Shown here: positions 22,245-32,993 of the stretch, piece by piece
How positions within the stretch are numbered: the first letter of the stretch is position 1
How the letters are laid out: every line of letters begins with the position of its first letter
Origin: Adiantum capillus-veneris
Taxonomy: Eukaryota > Streptophyta > Polypodiopsida > Polypodiales > Pteridaceae
Assembly (NCBI GenBank): GCA_014529385.2
Contig: CM043945.1
Location: 147,266,741-147,330,740, forward strand
Direction: 5' to 3'
Length of the DNA stretch: 64,000 nucleotides
Position numbers and translations under genes: made by a program
The notes under the pieces: model-generated
Seen by the model: the letters and a program-made list of their open reading frames with translations, nothing else
The model's database searches: none
What the model was told of the DNA's origin: nothing

Positions 22245-22267
22245 TTCGAACCGGTGCAGGATCACCA
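22245..22267 (-). other. Long tRNA-like primer binding site of element B
   Basis: Three bases inside the 5' LTR. The plus strand carries a tRNA-like 3' end: a T-loop-like TTCGAAC, then CGGTG, CAGGATC, A and CCA. The minus-strand site would therefore pair with about 22 bases of a tRNA, through the acceptor stem into the T loop. The tRNA identity is not assigned. Confidence 0.7.
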
Positions 22268-22270
22268 AAG

Positions 22271-22635
22271 TGTTAGGGGCTAACCACCCTAATAGTATTT
22301 CAATACAGGTACATAGTAATACTGCATACTACATTAATCTATTGCATACAAGAATATAGAATAACATCATGGAAACAAAGAGAATGTATTGTATTACTTC
22401 ATAATCATCAACACACAAGCGCTTACAAGTAGTACCGAGAATAGTACGACTGGATAAGAGAAATACTAACTACCCAACTGTAAGACAATGTCAAGAACCC
22501 AACTACTCGCCTAAAACTAACCCACTTTTAACATCAACCATAGGTGTGAAAAAGCCCTTAAGGTTCAAAGGTTCCATCATTAGTTACAAACAAAAGTAAA
22601 TAGTCTGATACCGATGTATCAAGGCAGTAATAACA
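22271..22635 (-). repeat. 5' LTR of element B
   Basis: Plus strand starts tgttagggg and ends ataaca, so the ends form the short inverted repeat TGTTA/TAACA. Partner of 9191-9533. Confidence 0.8.
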
Positions 22636-23920
22636 GGGGGGGCCCTGACACGTGGCAACAGCACAATGATCCGACCTGTGTGCACCTGCAGCTCCGGCGA
22701 GACAGGACTGAGTGCCCCTCCCTTTTCCCTTGCCATCTTGGCATTGAAAGGTGAAATGTCTCTCTGTCTCTCTCTCTGCGCTTCGCAATGCCCTTGAGTT
22801 GTGGGGGCGTACTCTCTCTCTCACACACTCCTCTCAACTTCGCAGCACAACGTCCTTGAAACGGTGCACACACACACACACACTCTTCTCTCTATGGCTT
22901 CGCAACGTCGTTGAGTTGCGGGCGCGCGCACTCTTTTTCTCTCCTCTTGGCTTTGCAACACAAAGGCCTCGAGTTGCAGGCTAGGTCTCATTTAAACTAG
23001 CCTTAAGCTTCCTTGGCCAGAGATTGCCTGCCTCAAATCAAATTGCACCTGCCTCTTTGCATCTCTGCTTGCGCCCTCTCTCCCCCATCCATTGCTCGCG
23101 GCTTTGTCCAGTTCCTCTGGTGACTGCCTCTCCGTGTAGTCTGGGCCTTGCCTATCTCCCTCATCTATTACTTGATGCTCTGTCTAGCTCAGGGGTGCTG
23201 TTGGCATTATGGACTCAGGCAACAGTAGCCTTTTTTGCCTTGTTCATCAACCTGTTTAAGACGTCGATGCACCGGACTACAGCTCGCTGCTTCTTCTCAA
23301 TGGCTTCATAGAACACCATGCTTTTCTCTACCTCCTCAAAGCCACCTTCCACATACTTATTGAGGGTACCCTCTGCTTCTAGAGCTTAAACTCTTTTAGT
23401 CTTGCTCAAATAAATTTCAATTGAATGCTAGATGGTGCACTCTGTATTAGGCTCTATATTACGTGGCCTGGAGGCCATGCATGCAATGGAAGCAGGTGAT
23501 GTTATACAAACAGCGTGTACATAGAGGCTTCAACAACTACGTACTACGTACAGAGATTAGTAGCGAGCACAAGGCAACGTCCAACATGGTCGATGGTGGC
23601 AGTGGCACGTCAAATAGGCCCTATGGCAAAAACAAATGCCCGTAAAGGCTCACTGTAGCCCCGCGGCCCAAGGCAGCCCATCGCCCCCAGCATGTGAGCT
23701 GGTGGTAGGTAAGGAAAATCTAATTTGGTGAAGGTCGGGCAAATTCTAGGTAAGGCAAACCTAATTTGGTGAAGGCCAGGCAAACGCAATCGACGGGGTT
23801 ATCTTCGGGTCGTTGCAGACGAACTAGTAGTACATGCTCGGGCAGGATGACGAGGTCAGCATCGTCATCTGGAAGATAATCTGAGGCACGCCTAAGTAAA
23901 TTAGCTGATCATTGGTATGT
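22636..23920. other. Spacer with degenerate repeats, no gene
   Basis: About 22780-22985 repeats a degenerate block of roughly 70-80 bp (cttcgcaa ... ttgagttgcggg ... cactctct) three or four times. About 23705-23790 holds two copies of a 40-bp block (aatctaatttggtgaagg). No supported coding sequence. Confidence 0.5.
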
Positions 23921-23929
23921 TGTCATGAG

Positions 23930-24560
23930 TCCTCTGATAGCAAGTGTCCAAGTAGCCAAAGAGGTATTGTTCGGTGCGGACAAGAGCTGTGGCGCGTTAG
24001 CTGCCATGGCGTCTTTGATCGCTTTTCAAAAATGGTAAAGGATAAAAGGACGTAGGTAGGAGACGGTAAAGCCGCTATCGATGTAGACGTGAACCCCGCT
24101 GCTATGAGGGTCGATTGAAAAGAAGTGGGGAGAGATTTTGTCGAGGCAACCGGTGCCAACGTAGATGGCCGTATTGACCTGGACGGAGTACATTTGGTGC
24201 AGGCAGACGTGATTGACGATCATGGGAGTGAAAACGGTGTGGGTGCGATATCGATGGTATCACCACACGTGATGGTGCATGTGTCGTTGTGAGTGGCGGC
24301 AAGGGAGGCAGTAGGAGAAGCTTGTGGTGTCTCTGACAAGAGGAAGCTGGGAGGTCAAGGAGAAGAAGTGGTGGCTCAAGGTGACGGCGTCGTAATTTGT
24401 GGGATTAAACCTGCCGACGCTTTTGTAGCTGCAGTCAAATATCATGCCAGGGAATGCAATGGCGCTGTCACTCAGCCAAAAAGTGTCAAAGCAGCATGCC
24501 TACACCGCCCATTCAATAGTCGCTACTCTGATGGTAGATGCTTGGGTTATCACAAGACCG
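23930..24560 (-). pseudogene. Plant A1 (nepenthesin-type) aspartic protease, decayed fragment
   Basis: Minus-strand segments in sequence order resemble the second half of a plant A1 aspartic protease. About 24470 has FDTFWLSDSAIAFPGMIFDC, the loop leading into the FGC motif. 24300-24440 has LSHHFFSLTSQLPLV followed by FSYCLP. 24026-24230 has FTPMIVN, YSVQVNTAIYVG and YIDSGFTVSYL, where DSG with following hydrophobic residues marks the second catalytic Asp. A stop then interrupts the next helix (KAIKDAMAANAPQLL, other frame). Several frameshifts and stops; the C-terminal third is not recognisable. This is the only host-gene-like sequence I recognise here. Confidence 0.6.
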
Positions 24561-24569
24561 AATGGCATA

Positions 24570-25243
24570 ATGACAGCGGTTGTTGGAGGCCCCCTTGATG
24601 ACTCAATCATATGTGGCATCAGCTAGCTCAAACACGCACTGCAGGAAACTCCTATATACACGCTCGAGAGTCTTTCCACTCTCCCTTCTCACAATCATTC
24701 CCATGCGACATTTGTAGCATTTAGGAGTCCCTCTGCAGCATGATTCGCTCCTCCAACAGCCTCCCTGCTCTCTCTCCCAAATCCACTCCCGTTAGTTGCG
24801 GCAAATGCTTGTCAACTCCTATATGTATCAGCCCACTCAACCCCGGTTACCTGCAGCCCTTGTTATCGGTTATCATAGAAGCCCTGTGGCACCTAGTGCA
24901 GTCTGCTGATGGCCTCCATTCAGTTGCATACATCAGCATTCAATGCTAGCAGGTGCCATATAAGCTTCCACCCAATGGTGTGGGTAGGCTACGATGTTGT
25001 TGGGGCATAGCCATGAAGGGGACTGGGTGGTATGCCATCTTGATTGCCAAGCCAAGGCGTGTGTGGATTCATGTGTCCCACCTCGGCAACCACCAACGGA
25101 CAGGCTCACAGAGCAACGTGTACAGATGAAGAATACATTGCGATGCATCGCTATGCAAGTAGGGGCACACAAAATAGAGCCGTCAACATCTATAAGCACC
25201 ATTAGGTGCTTTATCAATTTCGAAATGGATGGTCATCGTCACA
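24570..25243. other. Spacer, no recognised gene
   Basis: Short frames on both strands without recognisable motifs. Confidence 0.4.
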
Positions 25244-25385
25244 TCTATAATAAAAGGAGGAGGGATCCCCCCCCCCCCCCCCCCCCCCCCCGCGACACGT
25301 GTGGCAAGCTCCATAATCCCGGCCCAGCTCCGACAGTGTCGCGTGCACCAGAGTGCGCTTAGTGAGAGAGAGACAGGTCTTGCAC

Positions 25386-25430
<45 letters not shown>

Positions 25431-25537
25431 GAAATGGCCCTGTTGCGTGGATGACAAGCCTCTTATGACGGCACTCAAAGCTCATGCCTTTCTTATTTGC
25501 ACGTCGCCTTGGGACCTTTGTACCGCCGGCATTGAAC

Positions 25538-25578
<41 letters not shown>

Positions 25579-25614
25579 CTTGGTTCTCATGGCAAGGAAG
25601 ACTTCATTCCCTCG

Positions 25615-25663
<49 letters not shown>

Positions 25664-25968
25664 CAGTTTTGTTGCATGGATGATGGGCAGTGCAGAACTC
25701 GACGAGGCTAAGGTTCTCACCACCATGGCTAAGAGAGAGTTGTAGGTGCTCCTGGTAGCACACATTAAAGGCAGGTGTGCGTCTACAAATATTCTCTATG
25801 TCATGCTACACAGTGGTGCTACCTATGCATGTGTTTGTGTTCTCTAAGCGTACATTGTGTCCACAAGGGTCGGCATGGTGGACGTTGTGCAATGGTACGA
25901 GCTATTCTGCACAAGGCTTGAGGTTAAGAGGGTCCATGCCACAGCCGAAGGCAGCTCCATTTTACTAG
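25244..25968 (+). mobile_element. Non-autonomous Helitron-like element H2
   Basis: Begins TCTATAATAAAAGGAGGAG after an A and ends ...CATTTTACTAG before a T. Helitrons insert between A and T, start with TC and end with CTRR (family knowledge). The last 50 bases resemble those of H1 (gaggggtcatgcc...ccattttactag). A short stem (TGCC...GGCA) precedes the end. The interior holds C25 (25267-25291), GA arrays (25390-25420, 25619-25662), a CT array (25542-25573) and no helicase. Confidence 0.55.
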
Positions 25969-26051
25969 TGAAAGATAATGTTTATGAGAAGCTCCCAAGC
26001 TTGGTTTTAAAGTATGCTTTGCATCATCTTACATATAGACCAAAAGGAGTA

Positions 26052-26052
<1 letters not shown>

Positions 26053-26094
<42 letters not shown>
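26053..26094. repeat. (CT)n microsatellite
   Basis: About 42 bp of uninterrupted CT. Confidence 0.9.
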
Positions 26095-26098
<4 letters not shown>

Positions 26099-26286
26099 TA
26101 ACCACCCCAATAGAAGGAGAGCACTCATAAGTTTGTTGAACAAAGGCTAGCACCTCATGAAAAGATAATGTTTATGAGAAGCTCCCAAGTTTGTTTTTAA
26201 AGAATGCTTTGCATCGTCTTACATATATTCATGTTTATTAAAATCTATCAAGAGGTTGTGTCATGCATCATTTTAGAAATACAATA

Positions 26287-26475
26287 TGAAGGGGATCGGG
26301 GAGCACCACAGACTGAGAGTGAGAGAGAGAGAAGGAGATACACACACGATGTGGGTGGGGAGACTCAAAAGAGTGAGCAGCCCCCTATACACTTATGTTA
26401 TGTATAAGGTATACAAGTCAGTGGGCGTCCAGACTCTGGGCGGCAGGGCAAGGCACAGGCGCCTATACCCCAACA
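26287..26475 (-). repeat. 3' LTR of element D (189 bp)
   Basis: Starts tgaagggg and ends ccccaaca. Preceded by caata. Confidence 0.92.
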
Positions 26476-26486
26476 ACCTCCCACTT
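26476..26486 (-). other. Polypurine tract of element D
   Basis: Minus strand AAGTGGGAGGT abutting the LTR. The same sequence lies at this place in element E (35159-35169). Confidence 0.8.
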
Positions 26487-26554
26487 AAAGGAGATTGTGC
26501 CTTTAAGCAAGAGAACCTAGTCTAAAGACTACAAAAGGTGAGAGAAAACCACTC

Positions 26555-28063
26555 TCAACCGATGCCCACTGGCTGGCTGTGATCGTGTGCATCCGGCTGT
26601 CCTACTCCCGTGTAAGTCCATACACCACCAGACGTACCGCACACGTACTGCAAGTATGTACGCAATACCTGCATATCTCCCTCGTGCACTATGCCATCAT
26701 CAGTCAACAAACGACTGACAACCCCAACTGCAAATGCTCCCACTGCAGCTGCGATATCCGGTCTCAAGATCAACATCTCATACATGAGACCACCGAATGC
26801 CGATGCAATGCTAGCGGGCCTTGCTAGCTCTACGGAGCATGCATCAACATATATATCCCTGGCAATAGGCATCTCTGACTGACAAGGCGTGTCAGCCACA
26901 TGCATCTCCTGACTGTCCGCAAAAGACGCATCACCCTGTCGTGCAACCTCAGAGCAAACCAACTGCTCTAGGTGTCTGCTGGAAGACATATCCTGCACAA
27001 CTATATCCCCATGCTCACTGTCGAGCATAGAAAGGAATGACTGCATAATCGCTGACATCTCAGCCTCCTCTGCAATCAACCACTGCAAACATGACCACTC
27101 AATCTGTTGTGACTCACTAGAGCTCTCATGCTCTAACTCCGTATGCATAGACTCTTGCACAACGTCCTCCAGTTGTGACTCACTAGAGCAAAACCGCTCT
27201 ACCTGTCTATCCTGCATAGAAGTATCTCGCACAACTGACTCTCTGCTTTGCTCAGTCACTAGCAAAGCATGCATGTCTGACTCTGTCACCTCTCTGTGTG
27301 ACTGCTCAAGTCGTGCCCCAACTGTGTGTACAACGAGCTCACTACTCTGCACTCCATGCAAAGCATCTTGCAACCCACAAGCAAAAGAGACTCGCCTGCT
27401 CTCTCGCTCTCTACCTGGCTGCGTGATCACAGAGACAACACTGTCTCTCGCGTGATCCACATGCAATGGGTAACCTGTACCACTCCTGGCACCTCTCGCA
27501 ATCACTAGCGAACCCAAATGCATCACAAAATCTCGCTCTCGTAGCGAAATCTGACATCCGCAATCTCTAAGCTGACCAATCGAGATCAAACTCACTGTCA
27601 AATCTGGTACATAGCACACATGTCGTAACAAGTAAGATGCACCACTCGGTAATGACAGTCTCACATCTCCTGCACCTGCTATCGCATGCACCGATCCATC
27701 GGTCAAACGTACACTGCCAAGCATCCCGCTAGAATAGCTACAAAACCATTCACGATGCGGCATGACATGAAACATAGTATCTATGTCTAGCAACCACTGC
27801 AAAGGGAGTGCACTATCCACATGTATAGCATCTCGTTCATAGCTCGAGGTAAAAGTGACATCCCCGTCACTAGTATACTCCGACACTACATGTGCCTCAA
27901 CTGTCAAAGCAACTGAGTCCATGGCATCACTACATACATCTCTGAGACTGCCATGTCTCCTACGATGTCGCATACGACGAAAACAACGCCGTCTAATGTG
28001 TCCAGAATGACCACAATACCAACATGTCACCTGTCGGCGTGCTCGTGAATGTACATGTCTCAC
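26555..28063 (-). CDS. Gag-protease-like ORF of element D with unknown middle and RT-end remnant
   Basis: 502 codons. A CCHC knuckle at residues 14-27 (CWYCGHSGHIRRRC) is followed by a copia protease region at 85-200. There the active site reads LLDIDTMFHV: the D-S-G of copia protease is D-I-D, so catalysis is unlikely. Residues about 220-425 are rich in Ser, Glu, Gln and His, with repeated S-E-S-Q and R-Q-V-E-like runs, and match no retroelement domain I know. About 430-475 (LRPDIAAAVGAFAVGVVSR) is the segment that follows RT in copia pol. Integrase and the RT palm are absent. In frame with 28073-28390 across one TAA. Confidence 0.75.
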   Translation of the reverse strand: MRHVHSRARRQVTCWYCGHSGHIRRRCFRRMRHRRRHGSLRDVCSDAMDSVALTVEAHVVSEYTSDGDVTFTSSYERDAIHVDSALPLQWLLDIDTMFHVMPHREWFCSYSSGMLGSVRLTDGSVHAIAGAGDVRLSLPSGASYLLRHVCYVPDLTVSLISIGQLRDCGCQISLRERDFVMHLGSLVIARGARSGTGYPLHVDHARDSVVSVITQPGRERESRRVSFACGLQDALHGVQSSELVVHTVGARLEQSHREVTESDMHALLVTEQSRESVVRDTSMQDRQVERFCSSESQLEDVVQESMHTELEHESSSESQQIEWSCLQWLIAEEAEMSAIMQSFLSMLDSEHGDIVVQDMSSSRHLEQLVCSEVARQGDASFADSQEMHVADTPCQSEMPIARDIYVDACSVELARPASIASAFGGLMYEMLILRPDIAAAVGAFAVGVVSRLLTDDGIVHEGDMQVLRTYLQYVCGTSGGVWTYTGVGQPDAHDHSQPVGIG

Positions 28064-28072
28064 ATGAGTCCT

Positions 28073-28390
28073 TTATGACTCAGATCTATCATACATATCA
28101 TGTAATCTGCACCAAAGTGCTCTCGAAGTAGTCTCATACATAACAAGAGCATATACAAATTCCGCAAGGTGCAAAGAGAGTGTAGATAGTGCCATCTCCT
28201 CTAGCTCCTGCCACTGATCGTCATACATGCTTGAAGGTCTACCTACATCACCACTCAATGGTCGATGCAACCCTCGCTGTGTCAATGCATCAAGCATACA
28301 CTCTCTCCATGCCGCAAAGTCTGACCCATCAAACATGCGCATCTGTGAGAGGTCACAATCTGATCGATCACCTGTCTCTGCCATGAGCAC
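28073..28390 (-). CDS. gag: gag N-terminal part of element D
   Basis: 105 codons, starting MLMAETGDRSD. The run FDGSDFAAWRECMLDAL corresponds to the F-x-G-x-N-F-x-x-W start of copia gag; EEMALSTLSLHLAEFV and LWCRLHDMY follow the same order as element E gag. It ends at TAA (28073-28075), three codons before the downstream ORF in the same frame. The central part of gag is missing, so knuckle and N-terminus lie close together. Confidence 0.75.
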   Translation of the reverse strand: MLMAETGDRSDCDLSQMRMFDGSDFAAWRECMLDALTQRGLHRPLSGDVGRPSSMYDDQWQELEEMALSTLSLHLAEFVYALVMYETTSRALWCRLHDMYDRSES

Positions 28391-29578
28391 AATGTAGCAA
28401 ACTAGAAATCAAAACCACCTCACCAACAACACCTGAAAACTGTCTACCAATATGGCCAGAAACACAATGTAAAACCTGTGAGACACACTCCAAAATAGAG
28501 CTCCCACAATGTCAATACAAGTCAGCCCTAAACTGGCTCGAATTGCATCAACAAAAGTCTGCAAATATGGCTCAAAACCTGATGCAAAGTTGCACCAATA
28601 ACCGTGCAAAACCTTGCACAAAATCACAAGTCAAAATGACTTAATCGCGCATAAATATCTGACAAAATTTTGGCAGAGTCTCCTTTGTAACTAGAGCAAA
28701 ATCTCAACAGTAAACCTCAAAGAGACAATAATGTATGCCACGATAGCCAATCCGGGAATAAACTCGACCGGAATCACCTCACAAAGTCATACATATGAGC
28801 ATACCCGCTCTTGCCGGAGTACCACTCAAATAATCTCAGCCATAAACAAATACACAAATCCATATATGGCATACATAAACCGCCAAGACCATGGCAACAT
28901 AGCTCACTCTCGCATGAGTGGCTCTCTGGAAAAATATATATCCAAAAACCTGTGTACACCTATGAATTTGCTGGTTGTTGCAGAAAATACTCCGTGTGTG
29001 TGAGATATACCAAAAACAATGTTTTTGGGACCCGAAAGTGCACAAATAAACCTGTTGTTGTACCTGCTGTAATTCAAAGCAGAATTTCAGCAAATAGACA
29101 TCACCATCGTGTCCGGAGCGTGCCAAAACCCTGACCTAGACTCCTGGATCATGTAGATCTGACTCTGTATGACGGAGCTACGCAAAAAACTGTGTTTTAG
29201 AGCCCGAAAATGGCAAAAACGAGCTGCACACAGTTTTGAACCTGCTCCTGCTCCACTCTGCATGATGCAATGTCCTCTCAATGCAAGCTCCAACGCAAGA
29301 GCTTTGCCAAAACAGCATCCAAGCACTCGAATGCAAGCTCTCCTCCGTCGAGCACTTCTCTAACGAGCTCCACTGAGCTCAAAAGCTCCTGTCACCAAGG
29401 AAGCTGCAACCGCCTCCTCGACCAAGCTTGACCACACCAAGCTCCTAAGCTCCAAAGACAATGCTCCTCAAGCTAAAATCGCTCTCCGTGACACTCCGCG
29501 ATCGAACACCACCGTCGAGAGCGAGCGAGCTATCGCCTCGAAGCTCTCAAAGCCGTCGTGCTCTCCGCGGTCACCATA

Positions 29579-29590
29579 GCTCTGATACCA
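29579..29590 (-). other. Primer binding site of element D
   Basis: Minus strand TGGTATCAGAGC, complementary to the 3' end of plant initiator Met tRNA (known for many plant LTR elements), two bases inside the 5' LTR. Confidence 0.9.
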
Positions 29591-29592
29591 AT

Positions 29593-29781
29593 TGAAGGGG
29601 ATCGGAGAGCACCACAGACAGAGAGTGAGAGAGAGAGAAGGAGATACACACACGATGTGGGTGGGGAGACTCAAAAGAGTGAGCAGCCCCCTATACCCTT
29701 ATGCTATGTATAAGGTATACAAGTCAGTGGGCGCCCAGACTCTAGGCGGCCGGGCAAGGCACAGGCGCCTATACCCCAACA
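29593..29781 (-). repeat. 5' LTR of element D (189 bp)
   Basis: Starts tgaagggg and ends ccccaaca. Followed by caata. Confidence 0.92.
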
Positions 29782-29786
29782 CAATA

Positions 29787-30673
29787 GACTATAGAAAAAG
29801 AGTATTGATAGTTTTCTAATTGGAACATAACATAGCCCTATGAGAATACATGTCATGTTTCCTTAACTGAAGCAAGGCGTGGGTCACATAATAGTACTAT
29901 ATATGAAGCTGTATAAATTTTTCAAGGAAGGAGAGACCCTCCATGTGTCACTCATTGTTTCACTTATGAGAAAACCTTTTTTGTTTTTTGCAAAACTCAC
30001 AATTGTGAGTGGATAGTATTAAGACCAAAAATATACACCAACCTCGAGCTCAAACCGAGCCTTTGAGGGTCAAAAGATTACAAGTTTTTTGCTTGACAGA
30101 GAAACCACAACTACTCCTAGGCTTTACTTATTACAAGATGTCATCATGACATGTATTGTTCTAGACCAGTCCTCTGAGGCTTGTTTGTCTCCGATCATGT
30201 GGATTGTCACTCTGCTCTCTTGTATGATCTTGCCACAACCAGATTCTCCTCAAACAGGCGGCGGTTCCTTGCTTGCCAAGTCTGGTGAAAGAAGTAGTTG
30301 CTCGCCTAGTAGACCACTTATGAGAAAACCTTATAAAATCTCTCATTTCTTTAAAGTTTGGAATGTTGGAATTTGTGAACCTTTTCAAGCTTTTAACTTT
30401 TAACATTTGAAGTAATAAAAAAAAAGGTTTGACTCTACTTTTGGAGACTTTCTTTTTTCTTTTGAAAGCCATTTGAAGGGTGGCTCAACTTTGTTTTTGG
30501 AAAGCCAATGGCCTTAAAAGTTTAGAACTTAAGAAATTGTTCGTATGTACGCTATCAAAATTTTATCAATTTACTGTAAGACGATCTTTAAATCTGGCTA
30601 AGATTTTTCAATTAATACATTAAACCCTGATTTTAATTGAACAGTAGTCTTGAATAACCCCAAAATGGAAAGG

Positions 30674-30757
<84 letters not shown>

Positions 30758-30970
30758 CAAAGAGAGGGCCAAAAAAAAATTCTTGATCGAAATAATTTTG
30801 AAGTAAATCTATACATATATAATGGAGTTTAAATTTTCCAAGCAAAGAGAGGCCTCCCATGTGTCATCCATTGTAACTTGCACAACCGTTTAGGTTGGAA
30901 CTCCATGAAATAAGTACAACTCGATGAACTCGATACTTGAAGGTTGCAGACCAATCTCAACGTGCAACAG

Positions 30971-31055
<85 letters not shown>

Positions 31056-31630
31056 AGTAACAATATAACATAAACACCAAATAATCCTTTCAAATTACAA
31101 AAGACACTAGAAACTATGTCAATGAAAAGGTGGCATAATTTCCATTCATAGTATAGAACGGACTTTATACACAAGTAAAAAAGAATCAAGAGCCTGAAGA
31201 TATATAAATCTGCCATCTTCAAGCCAAGGAACTTTGAAAACCATAGCTGAGAAGGTAATCCTCACCTGCACCCATGGAAACAACACAACATTTAGTTAGC
31301 CTTGGCATCGTATGCAGGTGATGTATGGGTATCCCACGTGCTATAGATGTCACCCAACTAGATTGCTTTCAAAGATAAATAGTAAAAAACTATAACATAT
31401 ATTCAGAGATGGTTTCATTTACAAGGGGTTGCAGGAAAACCAAATGGGGCCTTTTTTGCTTTGCAAGTTCTCATAAGATATGGTCGGAGACAACTTTTAT
31501 GCGGCTTTTTAGCCCCAAAGTGGGCTACATATACATATTTCTTAACTTTAGAAAGTTGGGCATTAATTGTCGCTTTTTTTTTGGGTTAGTAATAGTGGTC
31601 ATATGTGCAGTCAATCTAGACTTTGGAGTC
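29787..31630. other. Spacer with TG and GA arrays, no recognised gene
   Basis: (TG)n then (GA)n at about 30677-30752, and (TG)n at about 30972-31050. Other reading frames here are short and unrecognised. Confidence 0.6.
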
Positions 31631-31632
31631 AC

Positions 31633-32993
31633 CTGTAACACAAAGAGATATTAGTAAGTGTGTACTACTCCTACCTAGATGGAGTCAAAAAACATATAAA
31701 AGATAGTAAGTACGAATGCTCAATTCCTTTTAACCATAAAATTAAAAAAGTGAGAGACATTTCAGGTCCCCTAGTTGTTCCATAAGCCAAGGGAGTATGT
31801 TACCAATGTCCATCACATAAGATGCAATAAACAACCATATTTGGTCATATAAGCAGCCATACGGCACCATGCACACCATACTTTGTAACCATATTTGGAC
31901 ACAATCCTTCTTACCATATTTACAGCCACTCGGCCATATGAGCAGTCATATCCAGAAGTAGCAACCATATTCGGCCACATGGGCAGCCATAAGGTACCAT
32001 GCATAACATATTCACCACATTTCATACCTTTCACAACCATAATTATAACCATATTCGGCCACAACCATCTTTACAGTATTTGGCCACAAGAGTAGCTTTG
32101 CCAATGATCTTTCACACTATGATCAACAAGTATATACCGTGCTTGAGTAAGATGGATAATCTTAATACCAAAACCCTAGATGCACTACATCAAAAATATA
32201 ACCGCAGTAGCTGCCCAACAAAGCATTCCCAGGTCGCATGACTTAAATTGCAAAGGTAAGCCAATACCTACCTTAAATAGGGTCATCTACCAGTTTGTAA
32301 GAGAACCATCAGACATTACACACAAAGAGATGTTAGTGAGTGTGTACTACTCTCTACCTGGCTGGAGTCCAAAAAACCATATAAAAGATAATAAGTATGA
32401 ATGCTCAAATCCCTTTAACCATAAACGCATAATAGTGAGACATTCCAGAGTCCCCTAGTTGTTCCATATGCCCAGGGGGTGTTATCAATACCCATTACAT
32501 AAGATGCAATAAACACCATATTTGGTCATATAAGCAATCATAAGGTACCATGCGCAAACATACTTGGCAACCATATCCACAACCATATTCAGTCACAAAC
32601 CTTCTTAACATATTGACAACCACTCGGCCATATCTAGATGTAGCACCCTTATTTGGCCACTGGGCAGCCATAACGTACGAGGCACAACATATTTGGCCAC
32701 ATTTCATACCCTTCACAACCATACTCATAACCATATTCGGCCACTTACCATTTTAACCATACAACCATATTCGGCCACATGAATATCTTGACAGTGAACT
32801 GTCACACAACGATCAACAAGTATAGACCGTACCTGAGTAAGATAGGTAAGTTTAATACCAAAACCCTAGAAAAACTACATCAGAGAAATGTAACCGCAGT
32901 ATCTACCCCAACAAACATTTCCAGCCCGTTTGACTTATACCGCAAAGGTAAGCCAATACCTACCATCAATTAGGGTCATAGAACCATCAGACA
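31633..32993. repeat. Two-copy tandem repeat, unit about 680 bp, with internal 'ccatattcggccac' minisatellite
   Basis: Copy 1 (about 31633-32316) and copy 2 (about 32317-32993) share the same order of blocks: acacaaagagat, agtgtgtactactc, ccctagttgttcc, cataagatgcaataaac, then many degenerate units around accatatttggccacat, then atcaacaagtata and gtaagccaatacctacc. The inner units recur every 25-40 bp. Confidence 0.75.

Larger units (their letters stand above)
9191..22635 (-). mobile_element. Athila-like Ty3/gypsy element (element B), split by element C
   Basis: LTR-like direct repeats at 9191-9533 and 22271-22635 enclose minus-strand gag, RT, RNase H and integrase fragments at 18676-22198, and an extra 3' coding region at 9633-11751. 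RT motifs such as FLDGFSGYNQI and VFLDDFSVFG resemble the Athila/OTA branch of Ty3 elements. A chromovirus (12653-18661) sits between integrase and the 3' region. Every ORF is broken, so this is an old copy. No TSD could be verified because the outer end of the left LTR is not clear. Confidence 0.8.
26287..29781 (-). mobile_element. Non-autonomous Ty1/copia element (element D), structurally complete
   Basis: 3495 bp with 189-bp LTRs at both ends, flanked by the perfect TSD caata (26282-26286 and 29782-29786). It has an initiator-Met-type primer site next to the 5' LTR and a purine-rich AAGTGGGAGGT next to the 3' LTR. The interior keeps a gag start, knuckle, a protease-like region and a short piece of the RT end, but no integrase and no catalytic RT. 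The two LTRs differ at 7 of 189 positions by eye. LTR ends resemble those of element E (tgaag ... ctttataccccaaca), suggesting that a related copia element could have moved it. Confidence 0.9.
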
